Source: Lachnospiraceae bacterium 28-4
Lineage (GTDB): Bacteria; Bacillota; Clostridia; Lachnospirales; Lachnospiraceae
Direction of reading: 5' to 3'
Length of the DNA stretch: 46,722 nucleotides
NCBI GenBank assembly: GCA_000403275.2
Contig: KE159600.1
Location: forward strand, 220,191-266,912
The notes beneath the pieces were generated by a model. That model had not been told where the DNA came from. It worked only from the letters and a program-made list of their open reading frames with translations, and searched no databases. Positions 1 through 7,950 of the stretch are shown piece after piece (within the stretch, counting starts at the first letter, position 1; the number at the start of each line of letters is the position of its first letter). The translations under genes and the position numbers were made by a program.

Positions 1-89
1 ACTGATACCGACTTGTGGTTCGCTACACTTGGCGGTAAATACCCGTGACTGGACTTTCACCAGTAAGATTAGCGCCATGCTCGGCACAC
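1..89 (-). mobile_element. 5' end of a group II intron (partial, runs off the window)
   Basis: Read on the minus strand, the element opens with GTGTGCCGAGC at position 89, fitting the conserved GUGYG start of group II introns, and continues into a domain-I-like segment with the GGTGAAAGTCC type of motif. Its reverse-transcriptase part would lie beyond the left edge. It sits directly after the terminator hairpin that follows the HAD gene, the kind of target favoured by group IIC introns, although the class cannot be fixed from 89 bases. Confidence 0.65.
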
Positions 90-90
90 A

Positions 91-122
91 ATAAAGGAAC
101 TGCCGCATTGCGACAGTTCCTT
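91..122 (-). terminator. Intrinsic terminator after the PTS/HAD operon
   Basis: A perfect 9-bp stem (AAGGAACTG at 94-102 pairing with CAGTTCCTT at 114-122) with an 11-base loop lies 11 bases after the HAD stop codon. On the minus strand it is followed by TATT and then at once by the intron start. The T tract is short, perhaps because the intron inserted into it. Confidence 0.7.
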
Positions 123-132
123 CTGTGGGATT

Positions 133-792
133 TCAGTTCCTTAACCATGCCAGATCAAATTCTGTAAAATCAGAAATGCAGTGCATGGCTCCTGCTCGAA
201 TCAATTCAGGATGGATAGGATTGCTTCCAATACCTATAATTACTCCTGCACCATTCTCTCTTGCATAGCGTATTGACCCTATGCTATCTTCGATCACAAT
301 ACATTCAGAAAATGCCGTCCCTAATCTTCTGGCTGCTTCCAGCTGCATTTCTCCTTTATTTGCATATGCTCCATCATCGTAGACACACATCTCACGTTCA
401 AACCACTGTCCTAAACGAAACGTATCAAAATAAAAATCTACGTTATCTATAATGGAGGCAGTAGCTAATGCATAGGGAATGCTTCGCTCTTTTAATTCCA
501 AAAATAATTTTTCGGCTCCTGCTGTCAGATGTACCCTTTCCGGATTTCTTTGACAGATATCCCGATAAAGGGCTTCTTTACGGACAGACACCTTCTGTCT
601 TTCTTCCTTTGTCAAATCAGGGGCAATAGTATGAATTAATTCATCATTATTTTGCCCGCAGAACAATGCGGGATCCAGTTCCTGATCTGCTTCATTGCTT
701 ATCTCTTTGTAAATCTCTGACCATGCTTCCATATGGAAGCATGAGTCAAAGAAAAGAGTACCGTTAAAATCAAATATGACTGCTTTCATCAT
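133..792 (-). CDS. HAD-superfamily sugar phosphatase/phosphoglucomutase-like hydrolase
   Basis: This 219-residue protein has the layout of a HAD subfamily IA enzyme with a helical cap. Motif I is DFNGTLF near residue 9, so the nucleophile Asp is present but the second Asp of DxD is Asn. Motif II is the Thr/Ser of LATAS, the motif III Lys lies in ANKGEMQ, and motif IV is EDSIGS. The gene follows PTS IID by six bases and ends the IIB-IIC-IID operon, so it probably acts on the imported sugar phosphate or a by-product (inference). Two adjacent Met codons are possible starts, and neither has a strong ribosome site. Confidence 0.85.
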   Translation of the reverse strand: MMKAVIFDFNGTLFFDSCFHMEAWSEIYKEISNEADQELDPALFCGQNNDELIHTIAPDLTKEERQKVSVRKEALYRDICQRNPERVHLTAGAEKLFLELKERSIPYALATASIIDNVDFYFDTFRLGQWFEREMCVYDDGAYANKGEMQLEAARRLGTAFSECIVIEDSIGSIRYARENGAGVIIGIGSNPIHPELIRAGAMHCISDFTEFDLAWLRN

Positions 793-798
793 CTTACT

Positions 799-1623
799 TT
801 AGAAGAGTCCGATCAATGCTCCAACAAGACCAATTACGAGCAACAGACCGATACAAGCAACCGGCTTCCAGCCTTTCTTCTTCATCAGATAGAAAAGAAG
901 AAGAGTAAGGGTCAACGGAATCAGTTTCGGAAGCACGCCATCAAGAATGCTCTGGATAACGATCGGGCTTTCGCCGTTTGCGATTTCCAAAGAGATTGTT
1001 GTTCCACCGTAGTTAGATGTTAAAGCACCAACAATGAATACACCCAGCATGGAAGCTGCACGGGTAAACTCTTTTGCATTAGCTGTCAGCATTTCAATAG
1101 CCTTAGACCCCAGTTTATAGGACCAGCCCATCAGCCAGAAACGTACGCCAAACTGTACAACGTTAAAAATCAACAGGAACAGGATAGGCCCTGCAAGGGA
1201 GCCATTAATTGCCATATTCGATGTAATACCTGCTGTAATCGGAACCAGAGTAAACCAGAAAATAGCATCTCCGATACCGCCTAAAGGACCCATTGCAGCC
1301 ACACGGACCGCACGGATGGTATTGATGTCCGCTTTCTGCTGTTCCAGGGACAGTACAATACCCATTACGAAAGTTACAAGGAACGGATGCGTATTGAAGA
1401 ACTCAAGGTTGTGCTGCATGGAAGTCTCAAGGTCTTCCTTGTCATCTGCGTGAATCTTCTCAAGGCCCGGCAGGATACAATATAACCATCCGGCCGCCTG
1501 CATTCTTTCATAGTTGAAGGATGCCTGCAGGTTCAGTGAACGCCATACCATCTTATTCAGAGTTTTTTTATCCAGCGGCTGAGCCGGTGTCAAATTATTA
1601 TACTGTGTTTTATTAGATGCCAT
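799..1623 (-). CDS. PTS mannose/fructose/sorbose-family transporter subunit IID
   Basis: The IID membrane subunit of a mannose-family phosphotransferase system, forming the sugar channel with IIC. The family signature is clear in the N-terminal part (RSLNLQASFNYERMQAAGW), followed by GxxGPLGGIGDAIFW-type loops and C-terminal membrane segments. I chose the ATG at 1623 (MASNKTQ) because GGAGGTG lies just upstream. A longer reading frame from 1668 would overlap IIC too far. The resulting 11-base overlap with IIC suggests translational coupling. The closest functional class is AgaD/AgaE, but substrate is inferred from the neighbouring amino-sugar enzymes. Confidence 0.93.
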   Translation of the reverse strand: MASNKTQYNNLTPAQPLDKKTLNKMVWRSLNLQASFNYERMQAAGWLYCILPGLEKIHADDKEDLETSMQHNLEFFNTHPFLVTFVMGIVLSLEQQKADINTIRAVRVAAMGPLGGIGDAIFWFTLVPITAGITSNMAINGSLAGPILFLLIFNVVQFGVRFWLMGWSYKLGSKAIEMLTANAKEFTRAASMLGVFIVGALTSNYGGTTISLEIANGESPIVIQSILDGVLPKLIPLTLTLLLFYLMKKKGWKPVACIGLLLVIGLVGALIGLF

Positions 1624-2419
1624 CTTCTTCACCTCCATTTGCGCTTCCTGCATTCTTCTTAATTGCAACGCGGGTCTGGAAGTCGTTCAGTGCGATTGCA
1701 ATACCAACGAATGCGATAAGGATCAGAGCGGAACCACCCAGTTCCGGGATGAATCCGATAATTGTTGCAAGTGCAAAGCCTGCAAAGTAGATACCCCACA
1801 GGTCATTGGACAGCATGATACGAAGCAGAGTAGCAAAACCAACGAAACGCATCATTCCGCCAGCAGCGCCGAGACCGTTCATGATCCATGCGAAATCCTG
1901 GGACAATTTATCCAAAGTATTCCCAAGAGCGCTTCCGCCGATCAGACCAGCGATACATACAACTGCAAATAAGAGACCAAGAGCTCCCATAGCAAGATAG
2001 TTCAAACGAACGATACCTTTTGTATCACCTTTCTCTGCCATCTTATCCGCTACGGACATAACCGGGGACATAGCCGTGAACAACAATGTTACCATATACT
2101 GGCCGATCAATGCAAAAGGTACTGCAAGACCAACTGCCGCCGTGGTATCAAGTCCGGAAGAAACTGCGAATACAGTTGCCATAATTCCACCGATAACCGC
2201 ATTGGGGGGCTGTGCTCCGCCGACAGGCATGTTACCGATTGTCATTAACTGATATGTACCACCTACGATAAGGCCGGTCGGAAGATCGCCGAGAATAGCG
2301 CCGATCACCGCACCTGATACGATAGGCTGATACAGAGATTCTAACAAGTCGAATTGGTCGATGGCTACGATAAACGCCCATACGCCAACCAGAATAATCT
2401 GAATTGCATTAAATTCCAT
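1613..2419 (-). CDS. PTS mannose/fructose/sorbose-family transporter subunit IIC
   Basis: The IIC membrane permease subunit, 268 residues and almost entirely hydrophobic. It shows the family's N-terminal pattern (VAIDQFDLLESLYQPIVSG) and the glycine-rich GLIVGGTYQLMTIGNMPVGG loop region. AGAAAGGAG lies upstream of the ATG. It sits between IIB (42-base gap) and IID (overlap) in a IIB-IIC-IID-HAD operon. The IIA gene is encoded separately about 2.5 kb away, as is common in Aga/hyaluronate-type loci. Confidence 0.94.
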   Translation of the reverse strand: MEFNAIQIILVGVWAFIVAIDQFDLLESLYQPIVSGAVIGAILGDLPTGLIVGGTYQLMTIGNMPVGGAQPPNAVIGGIMATVFAVSSGLDTTAAVGLAVPFALIGQYMVTLLFTAMSPVMSVADKMAEKGDTKGIVRLNYLAMGALGLLFAVVCIAGLIGGSALGNTLDKLSQDFAWIMNGLGAAGGMMRFVGFATLLRIMLSNDLWGIYFAGFALATIIGFIPELGGSALILIAFVGIAIALNDFQTRVAIKKNAGSANGGEEDGI

Positions 2420-2461
2420 GATTTATACAATCTCCTTTCTCTAATAATTAATAGTTACTCA

Positions 2462-2938
2462 TTATTTGAACAGTTTTTCAATGTTCTCCGTGCCCTCGGA
2501 AGGAACTCTTCTAATTTCAAGCTCCACACCAAGCTCACGCAATTTTGCAAAGGCAGCTACATCGCTGTCATCTACGGCTACAGATCCTGCAACCTGACGT
2601 TTCCCTTCCGCCATATGCATATTGCCGATATTCACTTTTTTGATCGGCACTCCGCCTTCCACAAGCGTCAATACATCCTGCGGCGTCTCACACACGATAA
2701 AAATCATCTGCTTGTCGGATGCCTTATGAATGGTAGAAATGGTCTTCTCCAAAGTCCAGTAACGCATAGCCGCATAACTCGGCGCCGCCATATCCATAAG
2801 ACCCTGGCGGAGCTTGTCGCCTGCCACATTGTCATTAGCTACCAAAATAAGGTTAGCGCCAATGCTACCGCACCATTGAGTGGCCACCTGGCCATGAACC
2901 AAGCGGTTGTCTATTCGTGTCAAAACAATATTGGGCAT
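2462..2938 (-). CDS. PTS mannose/fructose/sorbose-family subunit IIB
   Basis: Cytoplasmic IIB phosphotransfer subunit of 158 residues from the start chosen here. The phosphorylated histidine is His15 in RIDNRLVHGQV, the typical IIB motif. I chose the ATG at 2938 (MPNIVLTR) because GAAGGAGGGAG precedes it and the protein then begins as family members do; the frame is open 32 codons further upstream but that part has no homology. It is the first gene of the IIB-IIC-IID-HAD operon and faces the AraC regulator across an AT-rich divergent region. Confidence 0.94.
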   Translation of the reverse strand: MPNIVLTRIDNRLVHGQVATQWCGSIGANLILVANDNVAGDKLRQGLMDMAAPSYAAMRYWTLEKTISTIHKASDKQMIFIVCETPQDVLTLVEGGVPIKKVNIGNMHMAEGKRQVAGSVAVDDSDVAAFAKLRELGVELEIRRVPSEGTENIEKLFK

Positions 2939-3201
2939 AATTCTCCCTCCTTCAATTATGATTCTTTTCTGAAAATCCCATTCAGATTTATTTATTATAA
3001 AACTTTCTGCAAAATTAGTCTTTGTATCTTTCAACAGATTATTTAATCTTTTCGATTTTTTTAATATTATTTTAATTTTTTTCTCTCATTCTTTATATTT
3101 ACAAGGCCTTTTATAGAAATATTTTAGTCATAATGCATAATAAATTACTTGCGGGAAATAGGTTTCGCTGCCTTTGTTATTCAGAAATTCCCAAGATTTT
3201 A
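2939..3201. promoter_or_regulatory. AT-rich divergent control region between PTS IIB and the AraC regulator
   Basis: About 260 very AT-rich bases between two divergent genes. The promoter of the plus-strand regulator gene lies at 3202-3230. For the PTS operon several AT-rich -10-like hexamers exist on the minus strand but I could not pick one convincing pair. AraC-family regulators usually bind direct repeats in such regions; none was identified with confidence. Confidence 0.4.
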
Positions 3202-3230
3202 TAGACATTTATCCCAAAAAAATATATACT
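3202..3230 (+). promoter_or_regulatory. Sigma-A promoter of the AraC-type regulator gene
   Basis: TAGACA at 3202-3207 and TATACT at 3225-3230 are separated by exactly 17 bases. Transcription would start near 3237, giving a very short leader before GGAGG (3243-3247) and the ATG at 3254. Confidence 0.65.
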
Positions 3231-3253
3231 ATTTCTAATTATGGAGGTTACAT

Positions 3254-4450
3254 ATGCAGTTAAAAACATCAAGTGCAGAATTCGAAAAATATGGTTCTGT
3301 CTACGAAACGCCCCTGAATCTGGAAGAATGCGGCATGATCAGCCGGAACTGGCATCTGATTGCCAAGCGCTATGTCAGCCAGCTTTACCGCTTTGACTGC
3401 GAAGTTTATCTCGAGATGCAGGAAGGCATGGCGGCTCTGCTGGTCGGCGAAGCCCCGCAGGCAGAACATTTAACGGCATTCGCAGTTCATCGGCTGGTAA
3501 GGCTTAAACCCGGCACCTACTTTTCTCTTGTAGCCGTTACATCCAACATTACCTGCAAGCTAATTACCATCACGTCCTATTCATCTACCGTGGAAGCGCT
3601 TTCTCCACCTTATTTGTTTGAACGAATCCTTCCCCGCATCCGAATCAGCGAGATTCTCGGATACTATTACTCCATCCGCAATTCCGGCTATCAGTTTGGA
3701 GGTGAAAAACATTCCTATTTCGAACTCACCTATGTTGACCGGGGATGCATGATGTCTGAAATAGACGGCCATTCTTACAGCCTGAAAGAACGGGAACTGA
3801 TCATATATGGCCCCGGCCAGTTTCATACGCAGCAGATTCCGGAAGGCTGCTCCTGCTCTTATGTTACGATTATTTTCGATATGGAAACTATCGTTTATGA
3901 TGTGGAAAGCACACATTATGAACTGTTGCTGAATAAAGTATTCGGATATGACAAAAAAATACATACGCTGATTAAGACTTTTGTTATGGAAAGCACTTCA
4001 CAGCTTCCTTATATGAACAGCCTGATGTTATGCCTGCTCCAGGAAACCGTTGTCCGGCTCCTCCAGTCCGAATTTATCGGCACGAAAAACGAGAGAACCG
4101 TAACGGATGCCAGACAGCATTATCAGGACGAACTTCTGGAAAAGATACTGGATTATATTGACGAAACGATCTATGAACCGATCACTATCGCAGAAATCTG
4201 CCAGAAATTTTCCCTGTCCCGGTCTTCTTTACAGATATTATTCAAAGAAAGCATGAACCAGCCGCCGAAAAAATACATCAACGAATTGAAGCTTGAAACC
4301 AGCCGGCAAATGATATGCGAAGGAAAGTATACCATCAGTGAGATCGCTCTCATGCTTGGATTTAACTCCATTCATTATTTCTCCAGGGCATTCACGCAAA
4401 AATTCGGGATGGCTCCAAGCGAATATTCCAAAATGCTTTTTAAGCCTTAA
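3254..4450 (+). CDS. AraC-family transcriptional regulator of the amino-sugar locus
   Basis: A 398-residue regulator. Residues from about 295 to the end form a typical AraC DNA-binding domain with two helix-turn-helix motifs (ITIAEICQKFSLSRSSLQILF and ISEIALMLGFNSIHYFSRAF, ending in the GMAPSEYSK signature). The first 280 residues look like a sugar-sensing double beta-barrel (cupin-like) region containing GPGQFHTQQIPEG. GGAGG sits ideally before the ATG. It lies inside the PTS locus, divergent from IIB and convergent with the agaS-IIA-yajC genes, so local control of sugar uptake is the likely role (inference). Confidence 0.9.
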   Translation: MQLKTSSAEFEKYGSVYETPLNLEECGMISRNWHLIAKRYVSQLYRFDCEVYLEMQEGMAALLVGEAPQAEHLTAFAVHRLVRLKPGTYFSLVAVTSNITCKLITITSYSSTVEALSPPYLFERILPRIRISEILGYYYSIRNSGYQFGGEKHSYFELTYVDRGCMMSEIDGHSYSLKERELIIYGPGQFHTQQIPEGCSCSYVTIIFDMETIVYDVESTHYELLLNKVFGYDKKIHTLIKTFVMESTSQLPYMNSLMLCLLQETVVRLLQSEFIGTKNERTVTDARQHYQDELLEKILDYIDETIYEPITIAEICQKFSLSRSSLQILFKESMNQPPKKYINELKLETSRQMICEGKYTISEIALMLGFNSIHYFSRAFTQKFGMAPSEYSKMLFKP

Positions 4451-4494
4451 CATAGGCCGCCCGGACAGCCAAAGATATTCTCTCCGTACATAAA

Positions 4495-4541
4495 CAACCC
4501 GCAGCAGAGCAGCAAATACGCTCTGTTGCGGGTTTATTCTT
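4495..4541. terminator. Bidirectional terminator between the AraC gene and the yajC operon
   Basis: A stem of about 15 pairs (AACCCGCA plus CAGAGC against GCTCTG plus TTGCGGGTT) with a nine-base loop. T-rich tails on both sides serve the plus-strand regulator gene and the converging minus-strand operon. Confidence 0.85.
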
Positions 4542-4553
4542 TTCACCTGAAAT

Positions 4554-4841
4554 TTATGAATCGACCAGAGCCTGGATCGCAAACCGTGAAATCTGGATGA
4601 CCGTGCTCTTGGCCACTTCCACATTCACCGTTTCCTCCTCTATTCCCACGACTCTTCCGTAAATTCCTCCGGCAAACATTACTTTACTTCCAATTTTCAG
4701 CTCCGTATGAACCTCTCCCAAAGTCTCCCTGCGTTTCCTTACATTTTTTGCAGAAATAACAGCAAGGATCAGTCCGATAATTCCCATAATCACTGCCAAA
4801 GTGATACAGGTCCAGCCGATTACTTCCCAGTTAATATTCAT
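4554..4841 (-). CDS. yajC: YajC-family small membrane protein linked to the PTS
   Basis: A 95-residue protein with one N-terminal membrane helix (about residues 7-29) and a YajC core with the pattern LKIGSKVMFAGGIYGRVVGIEEETVNVEV. YajC normally accompanies SecDF in protein export. Here it ends the agaS-IIA operon (63-base gap after IIA), and comparable YajC paralogues sit beside mannose-family PTS genes in streptococcal hyaluronate loci (known pattern, from memory). A role in stabilising or assembling the PTS membrane complex is plausible but inferred. Confidence 0.85.
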   Translation of the reverse strand: MNINWEVIGWTCITLAVIMGIIGLILAVISAKNVRKRRETLGEVHTELKIGSKVMFAGGIYGRVVGIEEETVNVEVAKSTVIQISRFAIQALVDS

Positions 4842-4904
4842 AGTTTATCTCCCAGCGCCTCATGCGAATGCGGCGGCACATTCCTTTTGAAGCAAAAATC
4901 AAAA

Positions 4905-5339
4905 TTAAATTCCGTCTTCTTCCGCATTGTCTTCATGCGCCGTCAGTTCAAACCGGACGATATATTCTTTTCCTGTCTCGATCAGCGACTGCGCCATATC
5001 CAGTGGTGAATCAAATGCTGCCATTGCCATAGAACCTTCGATCAGCATAGGAAGGTTAGAGCCTGCCAGCACCTCGATCGCCTGATCGGGACGCGCAACT
5101 TTGCATTCCACCGCGCTTTTAAACGGCGAACCTCCTGCCAGATCGGAAAGAACAAGAACGCCGTCACAGTCTTTTAACTCATCCAGCCCTTTATTTATAT
5201 TCTCTGTCAGCGTATCCGTGGAATGATCCGCTTCAAAATCCACATAAACAATATTTTCCGTATTGCCAGTAATCAACTTCAGGCTGGAGCCAAGTCCCGT
5301 TGCAAAATGGCCGTGCCCTGTAATCAATAAACCTACCAT
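4905..5339 (-). CDS. PTS mannose-family subunit IIA
   Basis: A 144-residue cytoplasmic phosphocarrier that takes phosphate from HPr and passes it to IIB. The active His is expected at residue 9 in ITGHGHFATG, and the second typical block SDLAGGSPF is present near residue 84. It follows agaS with a 12-base gap and precedes yajC, forming a three-gene operon separate from the IIB-IIC-IID genes. Its acidic C-terminal tail resembles AgaF-type IIA proteins. Confidence 0.93.
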   Translation of the reverse strand: MVGLLITGHGHFATGLGSSLKLITGNTENIVYVDFEADHSTDTLTENINKGLDELKDCDGVLVLSDLAGGSPFKSAVECKVARPDQAIEVLAGSNLPMLIEGSMAMAAFDSPLDMAQSLIETGKEYIVRFELTAHEDNAEEDGI

Positions 5340-5351
5340 GATAGCATCCTC

Positions 5352-6530
5352 CTATTTTAATGTATATGGATATAATGTTACTCCCTTCACTACCCTGTTT
5401 ACCTCTCCGGTAGGGCAGGGATTGTCCGGCGTAATTCCCAGGAAAAGGGATTTCAGCACGGCGAGGGTTTGTGCAAATACGACATATGCGAATCCGAGAA
5501 GAACATTTTCCATCGGCTGTCCTACATTCATCTCTATTGCATAATCCACCAGACCCTTTGCCTCTTCGCAAGGCGTATTCATTACTACCGCAATACGGTT
5601 CTTCTTTCTCTGGGGACTCATTTCTTTGATCAGATCCAGCTCATATTTACGGCGGTACGGATCATCGCTCAAATATACGACGGTCAACGTTCTGTCGTCA
5701 ATAATGGATTTGGGGCCATGGCGGAATCCGAGAGGGGAATCATACATGGTAGCTACTTGTCCTGCCGTCAATTCCAGCATTTTCAGGGCCGATTCCTGGG
5801 AAACGCCTTTTAATGCCACATTGCCCAAATATACGATGCGGTTAAAATCAAATTCATCCACAATCTTCTGTACAACGGGGTACCCGTTCTCTAAGAAATC
5901 TGTCGCTGCCGCACCCACCTTATCAATCTTCGCCGTAATCTCATCCAGGCGATCCAGATTAAACGCCAGATAAGTTGCCATATACATATTGGAAAAACTG
6001 GAAGTCATGGCAAAGGACTGGTCATGGGTTTCCGGTGTCAGATTAAGGGCAAAGCAGTTTTTCCTGCTTTCTGCCATTTTGGAAAGGCTCCCTTCATGAT
6101 TACATGTTACAAACAGGTGATACAGGTTCTTGCATACGACCTCCGCCGCTTCCACCGCTCCGATGGATTCGGGAGAATTGCCGGAACGCCCAAAACTTAC
6201 AAGAATGGTAGGTTTCGTGCGGGAAAGGAAATTCTCCGGGGAAGGTACGATATCTGTCGTTGCATAAGATTTTACTTTATACCCATATCTTCCGTTCAAC
6301 GCCTGATATAAGGAATTCCCTACGAATTCACTTGTTCCTGCCCCCGTCAGAACAATATCAAAATCCTCTGCTTTCAGCACCTGATCCAGAAATGCCTGAA
6401 GCTCTTCCTTGCAACCTGCAATCTGAGCGCAGGTCTTCTTCCATGTGGAAGGCTGCTGGTTGATTTCAGTAAGAGTAAATACAGAGGAGGTCTCTTTCAT
6501 CTTTTCCGGGGAAATGTCAAAAATGTTCAT
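5352..6530 (-). CDS. agaS: SIS-domain sugar isomerase/deaminase, AgaS type
   Basis: A 392-residue protein with two SIS domains, as in AgaS, which deaminates and isomerises galactosamine-6-phosphate to tagatose-6-phosphate. SIS landmarks include VLTGAGTSEFVG and VSFGRSGNSPES in the first half and LTAGQVATMYDSPLGFRHGPKS in the second. I chose ATG 6530 (MNIFDISP) because AAAGGAGGAC precedes it; the 60 codons upstream read as unrelated AT-rich leader. First gene of the agaS-IIA-yajC operon, divergent from the deacetylase gene. Confidence 0.92.
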   Translation of the reverse strand: MNIFDISPEKMKETSSVFTLTEINQQPSTWKKTCAQIAGCKEELQAFLDQVLKAEDFDIVLTGAGTSEFVGNSLYQALNGRYGYKVKSYATTDIVPSPENFLSRTKPTILVSFGRSGNSPESIGAVEAAEVVCKNLYHLFVTCNHEGSLSKMAESRKNCFALNLTPETHDQSFAMTSSFSNMYMATYLAFNLDRLDEITAKIDKVGAAATDFLENGYPVVQKIVDEFDFNRIVYLGNVALKGVSQESALKMLELTAGQVATMYDSPLGFRHGPKSIIDDRTLTVVYLSDDPYRRKYELDLIKEMSPQRKKNRIAVVMNTPCEEAKGLVDYAIEMNVGQPMENVLLGFAYVVFAQTLAVLKSLFLGITPDNPCPTGEVNRVVKGVTLYPYTLK

Positions 6531-6544
6531 TTTTTTGTCCTCCT

Positions 6545-6620
6545 TTATTATAATTTTCTGAATGATATAAAACAGTATATCATACTTTTTACAAGTATAC
6601 TTTTTGCAAAGCATAATCAA
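6545..6620 (-). promoter_or_regulatory. Probable agaS promoter with repeated AAAAAGTAT motif
   Basis: On the minus strand a palindromic AAGTATACTT is followed by a second copy of AAAAAGTAT and then GATATACTG. TTGTAA followed 17 bases later by TTTATA is one possible promoter pair. The clustered repeats look like an operator for a repressor or the AraC protein, but the match to any named site is not established. Confidence 0.4.
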
Positions 6621-6710
6621 ATTATACCGCAGGATTTTCCAAAAAAACAATACGGCTACTAAAACTGATAATGAATCACTTAAAAAATACAACTTCATTC
6701 GCTTATTCAA

Positions 6711-6719
6711 TGCTATAAT
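6711..6719 (+). promoter_or_regulatory. Extended -10 promoter of the deacetylase-aldolase operon
   Basis: TGCTATAAT is a perfect extended -10 element. A good -35 is absent at the expected distance, as is usual for such promoters. The transcript would begin about 43 bases before the deacetylase ATG. Confidence 0.55.
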
Positions 6720-6769
6720 GAGATATAATAATAAAAGTATATTGAATTTTCAGACAGGAGGGTTTTTTC

Positions 6770-7912
6770 ATGTTAATTCAAGGTAAAAAAATATGGATTG
6801 CAGACCAGTTCATGGCAGCCGGGCTTGAGATCAAAGACGGAAAAATCACGGATATTGTTCCCTATGGCAGCCGGCCCGCCGATGTGGATTATGAAGATCT
6901 TAGAATTGTTCCCGGCTTTCTGGATATCCACTGTCACGGCGCATACGGTTTTGACACTAACGACGCCAATGAAGACGGTCTGCGCAAATGGACGAAAAAT
7001 ATAGTGGGCGAAGGCGTTACCGCTTTTCTCGCCACCACCATTACGCAAAGCGAAGAAGTTCTTACGAAAGCGGTAGCCAACGTGGCAAAGGTTATGGAAG
7101 ACGGTTACGAAGGCGCTGAAATTCTCGGCATTCATTTTGAAGGGCCTTATCTGGACATGGTATATAAGGGCGCACAGCCGGAGCAGCATATTGTGAAGCC
7201 TACCATCGAACAGTTCAAACGCTATCAGGAAGCGGCCAAAGGAAATATCCGCTATATTACCATGGCTACCGAAACGGATGAAGATTTTGCCCTGACTCAC
7301 TATTTAACGGAGCATAATGTCGTTGTCAGCATCGGACACTCCGCTGCAACTTATGAGCAGGCAGCAATGGCCTATGCCCATGGCGCGCGTTCCATGACCC
7401 ACGTCTATAACGGCATGACGCCCTTTAACCACCGTGCAAACGGTCTGGTCGGCGCAGCTTACCGCATCCGCACGATGTTTGGCGAAATCATCTGCGATGG
7501 CAATCATTCCACGACTGCCGCTCTGAACAACTACTTTATCTCCAAAGGGCCGGACTACTCCATTATGATATCCGACGCCCTGATGGCAAAAGGATCTCCC
7601 GCAGGAAGCCGTTACATCTTCGGCGGCAATGAAATAGAAATTTATCCTGACGGAAGCGCCCATCTGACCTCCACCGGCGGCCTGGCGGGTTCCACCCTGA
7701 AACTGAACGACGGGCTCCGTATTCTTGTGGAAGAAGCTATGGTGCCGTTTAACTATGCGATCAATTCCTGTACGATCAATCCGGCCCGCTGTCTGGGCGT
7801 TGATAACCGCAAAGGGCTGATCGGAGTAGGCATGGATGCCGACCTGGTCGTTCTCGAACACGATTATCAGGTTCGCCAGACTTACTGCATGGGCGAGGCA
7901 CAACTGCCCTGA
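6770..7912 (+). CDS. nagA: N-acetyl-hexosamine-6-phosphate deacetylase (NagA/AgaA type)
   Basis: A 380-residue amidohydrolase that removes acetate from N-acetylglucosamine- or N-acetylgalactosamine-6-phosphate in the cytoplasm. The metal and substrate motifs are all visible: FLDIHCHGAYGFDT near residue 50, HFEGPYL near 125, SIGHSAATY near 190, MTHVYNGMTPFNHR near 210 and ISDALM near 268. CAGGAGGG precedes the ATG. Placed with agaS and a tagatose-bisphosphate aldolase subunit, the AgaA role (galactosamine series) is likely, but sequence alone does not separate AgaA from NagA. Confidence 0.92.
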   Translation: MLIQGKKIWIADQFMAAGLEIKDGKITDIVPYGSRPADVDYEDLRIVPGFLDIHCHGAYGFDTNDANEDGLRKWTKNIVGEGVTAFLATTITQSEEVLTKAVANVAKVMEDGYEGAEILGIHFEGPYLDMVYKGAQPEQHIVKPTIEQFKRYQEAAKGNIRYITMATETDEDFALTHYLTEHNVVVSIGHSAATYEQAAMAYAHGARSMTHVYNGMTPFNHRANGLVGAAYRIRTMFGEIICDGNHSTTAALNNYFISKGPDYSIMISDALMAKGSPAGSRYIFGGNEIEIYPDGSAHLTSTGGLAGSTLKLNDGLRILVEEAMVPFNYAINSCTINPARCLGVDNRKGLIGVGMDADLVVLEHDYQVRQTYCMGEAQLP

Positions 7913-7950
7913 TCATTCATAACAGGTAAATTGCGAAAGGAGAAAAAATA

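Noticed and set aside
2354-3046. A 230-codon plus-strand frame over PTS IIB
   Set aside because: The reverse strand carries a typical IIB with its active-site histidine and ribosome site, so the long plus-strand frame is a by-product.
2939-3253. CcpA (cre) operator in the PTS control region
   Set aside because: No stretch matched the cre consensus well enough to report, although carbon control of such a locus would be expected.
3269-3964. Opposite-strand open frames across the AraC gene
   Set aside because: They have no ribosome sites and no recognisable domains, and the plus strand has a clear full-length AraC gene there.
6531-6710. N-terminal extension of 60 residues on AgaS
   Set aside because: The ATG at 6530 has an ideal GGAGG, while the upstream part is AT-rich leader containing the promoter.
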